Shown piece after piece: positions 6,112 through 10,388 of a stretch of DNA of 10,388 nucleotides. The position numbers and the translations under genes were made by a program. The notes under the pieces were generated by a model that was given only the letters and a program-made list of their open reading frames with translations, was not told the origin of the DNA and made no database searches. Origin of the DNA: Bacteroides sp. (GTDB lineage Bacteria > Bacteroidota > Bacteroidia > Bacteroidales > GCA-2748055); the NCBI GenBank assembly GCA_011048475.1, contig DSDZ01000415.1:1-10388 (forward strand), read 5' to 3'. The stretch's first letter is position 1. Each line of letters opens with the position of its first letter.

Positions 6112-9069
6112 TTATTTCAGCAGGTACTCCAGGACCCGGCGCATGATCACATCCCGGTCGCCCGCTCCGATAATGGTCTCGAACGGAAAGCCGAAAGCCA
6201 CCACCTTCCGCTCTCCTTTCCATGCCACCGCCGCGCTCATGTTGTTCTCGGCATACCTGGCCAGGGTGAAGGCGCATGAGTCAGCTGGTTCCAGCGCATC
6301 GGCACCCTCCACGGTATAGATTTCTGGATGGAACGCGGTATTGAACCTGTAGCGGTCTCCCGTCCCTGAAAAGCCGGGATCCATGAAATAAAACGTTCCC
6401 AGCCGGGAAGCATTGCTGGTCCTCCACCTGTATTTCAGGATGTCGGCCAGCAGGGAATCCTGACCGAGGGCATGGGGATCGGATGCAATGTGCGCCCCCG
6501 AGATGAACAGTTTTCCGTCCGCCCGAAGGTAACCGGAAAGGATCTGCAGCATGCTGTCAGGGAACACCCGGAACAGGCCCACGGAATCATTCTTGGGCAT
6601 GAAGGTGGTCTTCTCCTCACCGGCGATCAGGTCCACCGCATCATACGCCGCCAGGTTCACTTCCCCGTCCTCCACGGTTTCATCGCTGACCGAGACGAAG
6701 GAATACCCGGCGGCCCTGACGGAAGCGCCGTGCACATAGCAGAAATCAAAATTGTTCCCCGGATACACATCCTGTTCAAGGTCCGCATACGAAGCGCCGT
6801 GTCCGGGTGAATCGTCATCCAGCCAGGGTGAATCCTTCCTGAAATCAAACTGTGCCCCCACCGTGTGAAGGTCTTCATGAAATGGAACTCCCTGGTCCAC
6901 CATGAACAGGAAGCCGCTGTACTGCCTGTCATCGAACCAGGCCGGTCCCCCGGTCCGGTCAAATGCACTGATCAGAAGGATGTTCTTCTCTGATCCTGTT
7001 TTCCTGCAGGCGGACAGGATCTCCGAAGGGAAGCTTTCACCTCCCCGGTTCACGGCGGTCACTTTAAACGAGTAAATGGAATCGGGTGCCACCCCCTCCA
7101 GGGTGAAGGTGGTCCCCTCCACACCGGTCCCCCCGTCAAAGGCACCCCCGTTGATCCGGGTATACACCCGGTAGCTGTCGGGGACCGCGAAGGGCTCCAG
7201 CGGATCGGATCCCGGTCTCCAGTTGAGGATGATCCCACCCTGACCGTTGAATTCCGCGCGAAAGCCCTCCACCGGAAGGGGTTGCACCACGGGATCGAAC
7301 TCATAGAGCTCGCCCAAAAAACGCAGCATTCCCTTGTAGATCGCCCTGGAGACATCAAACCGGAACATGGGCTCGCTCCCGAAACGCATATCGATCAGGT
7401 TCTGGTGGGATAGCAGTTCCAGGAGCATGGAGGGGACCTCTGGCCGGTATGCCTCGCTGTATTTCCTGTCCCACATGGCCCGCCTGACCCAGTCGGGGTC
7501 ATATTTCGCACGGATATCTTCCACGATCCGGGTCTGGACCAAATCTGTCAGGTCCCGCGAGGCCATCCGGGAAAGGCCGCCCGGAAATATCCCCCGGTTC
7601 GGACTGGTGCTGTAGATCCCCAGGGTTCCGATGACCGTATCGCTTCCGCTGATCCCCGCATCGGTATGAAAGGCAAAGGCCAGGTCGACCGGAATGCCCT
7701 GTCCCGGTGAATCGCCGGCCAGGTGATTCACCCATTCTCCCCGGCTCTGGTAATCGTCGGTGTAATCGTTCACCGGATTGTGCAGGTTCCATACGACACT
7801 GTCGGGAAATCCAGCATACTGGAGGTAATAACGCGCCGATTCCTGGTATCGCGGACGGCCGCTGGTGAGTCCGTTCCTGGAAATGTTGCCCGTTCCTCCC
7901 CCGAACCGCACCGCATCGGCGCTGATGACGGCATTGCGGCGGCTGCTTTTACCGCTGAGGACCACCTGGCCCTTCCCGGCATGGATCCCCTTCGGGAACC
8001 AGAACCTCCCCAGGTAGATCCAGGTCCCCCCTCCCATCTGCTGGTTCACTGAAAATTCCGTCGTCCCCCCTCCGTGATACACCGTATAGCGGGCGTCGTC
8101 CGCGTTTCCGGGGGCAGCATGGTAAGAGACATAGACAGCGTAATACCCCTCCTCCGGGATATCCGGGATCCAGGTCACCGCTCCCGCGCCGCTCCTGTCC
8201 GATTTCATCTCCTCGTAACTGCCCAGGGTAAAGGGATTCTCATCCACATAGGGAGGGGTTCCCACTGCGAAACCGGTGCCGGGGACCGACACCGACGCAT
8301 TGTCCGTGCTGAAGTAAATGCTGTTCCCCGTGCTCCCGTCATTGTCCACGATCACTTCGTGCCGCTGCCAGTCCCGCTCCCTGGGGATGAATACATTTGC
8401 ACCCGCATTTTCAAGCATGGGCACGAGCATCTGGAGGGTGAAGGCCATGGGGAACAGGTCCTCCACCGTCTGGAAGATCCGGGCCCGCTGCCATTCCCAC
8501 CTGTGGAGCGAGGGCTCGTAATACCATCCGTGGCTGTGCCAGAGGGCGATGTTCATCCGGTACAGGGAGGCCTCATCCAGATAGGGCCTGGAGAGGTCCC
8601 TGACCAGCGGGGGGGATTTTCGCCTCAGTCGCCCCACCGTCCGGCTTTTGTCCCTGTCCCTCCGGTCAGCCCTGTAATAATTCGGGATATACTCCCGGAT
8701 ATTCCGTCCACCGGACCAGATCTCCAGGTCAAATGCGCCGAAGGGATCCGGGAGCCCCTCTTTCAGCCCCTTTTCAAAAAACTGCACGCTGTTTTCCCTG
8801 AAAGGGGCATTCGCCAGGTTGGCATCCAGACAGAGCCGGATGGTTTCCTTCCGCATATCGATCATCACGGTATCCACCACGGTGGAATCCCGTTTCTGAT
8901 AGCCGGTCATCTCGCTGAACAACCGGCCGTTGAACAACTCCCGTACATTCCGCCCGAGCTGCGAACGCACGATGGAATCCCCGGAAGGATTGTCATCCCT
9001 GGCGGAAGCAAGGGATTGAACAGAGAAAATCAGCAACAGGGTGAAAATCATTCTTCGGCAGCCGCACAT
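6112..9069 (-). CDS. Secreted N-acetylmuramoyl-L-alanine amidase (Amidase_3-like) with golvesin-like insert and FN3 domain
   Basis: A 985-residue exported protein. The signal peptide is about 1-23 ('IFTLLLIFSVQSLASA'); translation could also begin at Met7. The catalytic domain is split. Its first part (about 170-235) has 'ALWHSHGWYYE' (H178/H180), E203 in 'QTVEDL' and 'LENAGANVFIPRERD'. Its second part (about 405-587) has 'FAFHTDAG' (H468) and 'LLELLSHQNLID' with E551, the position of the Amidase_3 catalytic Glu. H178 or H180, E203 and H468 are the likely zinc ligands. Residues about 240-393 are a beta-rich golvesin-like module between the halves; 595-688 are a fibronectin type III domain; 694-985 are a further domain, probably glutamine-amidotransferase-like. 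Such proteins are often annotated 'xanthan lyase' in Bacteroides, which the amidase residues argue against. Expected role: cleaving stem peptides from MurNAc outside the inner membrane. The first of five tightly packed genes. Confidence 0.84.
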   Translation of the reverse strand: MCGCRRMIFTLLLIFSVQSLASARDDNPSGDSIVRSQLGRNVRELFNGRLFSEMTGYQKRDSTVVDTVMIDMRKETIRLCLDANLANAPFRENSVQFFEKGLKEGLPDPFGAFDLEIWSGGRNIREYIPNYYRADRRDRDKSRTVGRLRRKSPPLVRDLSRPYLDEASLYRMNIALWHSHGWYYEPSLHRWEWQRARIFQTVEDLFPMAFTLQMLVPMLENAGANVFIPRERDWQRHEVIVDNDGSTGNSIYFSTDNASVSVPGTGFAVGTPPYVDENPFTLGSYEEMKSDRSGAGAVTWIPDIPEEGYYAVYVSYHAAPGNADDARYTVYHGGGTTEFSVNQQMGGGTWIYLGRFWFPKGIHAGKGQVVLSGKSSRRNAVISADAVRFGGGTGNISRNGLTSGRPRYQESARYYLQYAGFPDSVVWNLHNPVNDYTDDYQSRGEWVNHLAGDSPGQGIPVDLAFAFHTDAGISGSDTVIGTLGIYSTSPNRGIFPGGLSRMASRDLTDLVQTRIVEDIRAKYDPDWVRRAMWDRKYSEAYRPEVPSMLLELLSHQNLIDMRFGSEPMFRFDVSRAIYKGMLRFLGELYEFDPVVQPLPVEGFRAEFNGQGGIILNWRPGSDPLEPFAVPDSYRVYTRINGGAFDGGTGVEGTTFTLEGVAPDSIYSFKVTAVNRGGESFPSEILSACRKTGSEKNILLISAFDRTGGPAWFDDRQYSGFLFMVDQGVPFHEDLHTVGAQFDFRKDSPWLDDDSPGHGASYADLEQDVYPGNNFDFCYVHGASVRAAGYSFVSVSDETVEDGEVNLAAYDAVDLIAGEEKTTFMPKNDSVGLFRVFPDSMLQILSGYLRADGKLFISGAHIASDPHALGQDSLLADILKYRWRTSNASRLGTFYFMDPGFSGTGDRYRFNTAFHPEIYTVEGADALEPADSCAFTLARYAENNMSAAVAWKGERKVVAFGFPFETIIGAGDRDVIMRRVLEYLLK

Positions 9070-9130
9070 GAAAATCTACACTTTTTTATATGACAAATCA
9101 GTCCTGAAATATTACACAAAAAAATCATCC

Positions 9131-9145
9131 GCCGGTGTGTCCGGC
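9131..9145. terminator. Short hairpin with flanking T-runs in the namZ-amidase gap (possible weak terminator)
   Basis: Arms of 5 bp (GCCGG at 9131-9135, CCGGC at 9141-9145) enclose a 5-nt loop. On the minus strand, the direction of both flanking genes, the stem is followed by ggatga and then seven Ts; on the plus strand it is followed directly by aatttttt. It lies in the 93-bp gap 9070-9162, the longest spacer of the row. The rest of that gap, next to the amidase start, is AT-rich and could hold a promoter, but I find no clean Bacteroidota -7 box (TAnnTTTG). Five base pairs is short, so this may only attenuate transcription. Confidence 0.35.
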
Positions 9146-9162
9146 AATTTTTTCCGTTCGTG

Positions 9163-10388
9163 CTACTCATAGAGAAAATATCTCCCGGCCCGCTCCAGGA
9201 ATATTTCCCTCTCCCTGACGTCGCCCCGCCAGATCTCCAGTGCTTTTTCAATATCTTTATCTTCCATGATGGATTTCCTGATCCGGTCGGTCCCGCACAC
9301 CTGGTCGAACATCCGATACCGCGATTCCCTGTCACGGAACACATCGAAGGATGGGTCGATCTTTCCGGCCTCCTGAAGGAAGATGAACTGGATACCGGTG
9401 AGGAACACCCTGGCCGGGTCGGTCAAATGGATCTGCACCCCCTGCAGCTCCTCTCCCGCCCTGGCCATGTAATAGGGTTTCAAATAAATGGGACGGAAAC
9501 CCACCCCTTTCAGGCCCCGTGCGTTCATGGAATCAGCCAGTGCCTGTGCATCGATCACATCGGTGACCAGGGTCTGGAATGGCAGGGTGTAACCGATCCC
9601 GACCATGTTGGGATCCAGTTCCCCCAGGATGCCGGTGGCCGCGTTGTAAAGCGCGGTCCCTTCATGCGGGATGTGGGGCGAGGTGGGGACCCAGGGCAGT
9701 CCGGTCCGGTCGAAAGTCATCTCCCGCTTCCATCCTTCCATGGGCACCACCCTTAAGCTGCACTTCCTGCCTCCTTCGAGCATCCCTTCGGCATTCAGCA
9801 TCCGCGCCAGTTCACCACATGTCATCCCGTATATGTAGGGGATGCTGTACCGGCTGATGAACGAATGAAAACCTTCTTCCACCAGTGGACCCTCCACCCT
9901 GCATCCTCCCAGCGGATTTGGGCGGTCGAGGACCACCACCTCCTTTCCGTAATCCGCCGCAGCCTCCATCACCATTCCCATGGTGCTGATATAGGTGTAG
10001 GACCGGACCCCGATGTCCTGGATGTCGTACACGATCACATCCACCAGGTCCATGGCCTCCCGGTCCGGTTTCCTGCTTCTGCCGTAAAGGGAAAAAACAG
10101 GGATCCCGGTGCGTTCATCCACCCGGTCGGACACATGATCGCCCGCTGCAAAATCGCCCCGCACCCCGTGCTCAGGTCCGAACAATACGGTCAGTTTCAC
10201 ATGCGCATGCAGAATGTCGATGGTGGAGCGCAGGTGACGGTCCACCCCGGTGGGATTGGTCACCAGTCCCACCCGCTTCCCTTCAAAAAGTGCAAAGCCC
10301 GAATCCTGCAATACATCAATCCCGGTCCTAACCTGTCCCGGAGCAGCTGCCGACATCACGGCGAACAGCAACATCGCGGGCAAATACC
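9163..10388 (-). CDS. namZ: DUF1343 / NamZ-like exo-beta-N-acetylmuramidase (GH171), 5' end outside window
   Basis: The frame runs from a TAG at 9163-9165 to the right edge. A TTG at 10383 is the first possible start inside the window, but codons upstream stay open, so the true start is probably just outside. The visible N-terminus 'LPAMLLFAVMSAAAPGQ' looks like a signal-peptide core with an Ala-rich cleavage region, indicating export. Numbered from the TTG, DUF1343 hallmarks are 'VGLVTNPTGVD' (38-48), 'LFGPEHGVRGDFAAG' (67-81), 'VYDIQDIGVRSYTYISTM' (118-135), 'LDRPNPLGG' (152-160), 'WVPTSPHIPH' (231-240) and the C-terminal 'GTDRIRKSI'. NamZ enzymes release MurNAc from non-reducing ends of peptidoglycan fragments. 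The segment 'VGIGYTLPFQ' (261-270) replaces the more common GRGT-x-PFE-type motif, suggesting a subfamily. First visible gene of the minus-strand row; the spacer to the amidase gene is 93 nt. Confidence 0.88.
   Translation of the reverse strand, partial: YLPAMLLFAVMSAAAPGQVRTGIDVLQDSGFALFEGKRVGLVTNPTGVDRHLRSTIDILHAHVKLTVLFGPEHGVRGDFAAGDHVSDRVDERTGIPVFSLYGRSRKPDREAMDLVDVIVYDIQDIGVRSYTYISTMGMVMEAAADYGKEVVVLDRPNPLGGCRVEGPLVEEGFHSFISRYSIPYIYGMTCGELARMLNAEGMLEGGRKCSLRVVPMEGWKREMTFDRTGLPWVPTSPHIPHEGTALYNAATGILGELDPNMVGIGYTLPFQTLVTDVIDAQALADSMNARGLKGVGFRPIYLKPYYMARAGEELQGVQIHLTDPARVFLTGIQFIFLQEAGKIDPSFDVFRDRESRYRMFDQVCGTDRIRKSIMEDKDIEKALEIWRGDVREREIFLERAGRYFLYE

Noticed and set aside
6104..6277. Possible 58-residue N-terminal extension of the glycosyltransferase
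   Set aside because: It would overlap the amidase C-terminus almost entirely and reads as Arg/Gly-rich noise; the ATG at 6103 sits 8 nt after the amidase stop and begins a credible fold.
6112..9069. Annotation of the 985-residue protein as xanthan lyase
   Set aside because: The likely zinc-ligand and catalytic positions of an Amidase_3 fold (H178/H180, E203, H468, E551) are present, and the neighbours are peptidoglycan genes.
8074..9093. 339-residue plus-strand open frame opposite the 5' part of the amidase gene
   Set aside because: Shadow of the amidase reading frame; repetitive Pro/His/Gly/Val-rich translation and no family motif.
1..10320. Identical 12-mer caatacatcaat at 1-12 and 10309-10320, near both window ends
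   Set aside because: A few 12-bp matches are expected by chance in 10 kb; both copies lie in unrelated coding sequence and no flanking similarity extends them, so they do not suggest an element boundary.

Overview
The window looks like Bacteroidota chromosome, most likely a GC-rich member of the Bacteroidales or a relative. Three things point there: the C-terminus of a SusD/RagB lipoprotein, an AmpG-like transporter and a SpoIID protein of the type seen in that phylum, and an amidase with a golvesin-like insert of the kind often annotated 'xanthan lyase' in Bacteroides. Base composition looks even along the window (GC in the high fifties by eye, not computed). I see no mobile element, RNA gene or CRISPR array.

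Layout. Bases 1-291 (+) are the end of a susD-like gene, presumably the tail of a SusC/SusD glycan-uptake locus that lies upstream of the window. A perfect 13-bp inverted repeat at 314-351 follows and probably terminates transcription from both sides. Everything else is on the minus strand and reads right to left as a compact six-gene row: namZ-like DUF1343 exo-muramidase (9163 to the right edge, 5' end cut off); golvesin-containing N-acetylmuramoyl-L-alanine amidase (6112-9069); two-domain family 2 glycosyltransferase (4628-6103); DUF4922 HIT-superfamily protein (3656-4612); SpoIID/LytB-domain protein (2124-3659); and an AmpG-like MFS permease (356-2143). Spacers are 93, 8 and 15 nt, followed by overlaps of 4 and 20 nt, so the last five genes at least look co-transcribed.

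How they may work together. Four of the six genes belong to families known or strongly expected to act on peptidoglycan: NamZ removes terminal MurNAc, Amidase_3 enzymes cut MurNAc-peptide amide bonds, SpoIID enzymes cleave glycan strands, and AmpG-type permeases import muropeptides. The likely theme is peptidoglycan turnover, salvage or recycling. The DUF4922 protein, with a GalT/GDP-galactose-phosphorylase-like HxHxQ motif, and the glycosyltransferase sit in the middle of the row, and their roles here are unexplained. They suggest a sugar-nucleotide step tied to wall fragments and are the best candidates for undescribed biology. Other oddities are a roughly 165-residue extracytoplasmic insert in the permease, a SpoIID protein with no visible signal peptide and a four-copy 21-bp in-frame repeat, and an amidase catalytic domain split by a golvesin-like module.
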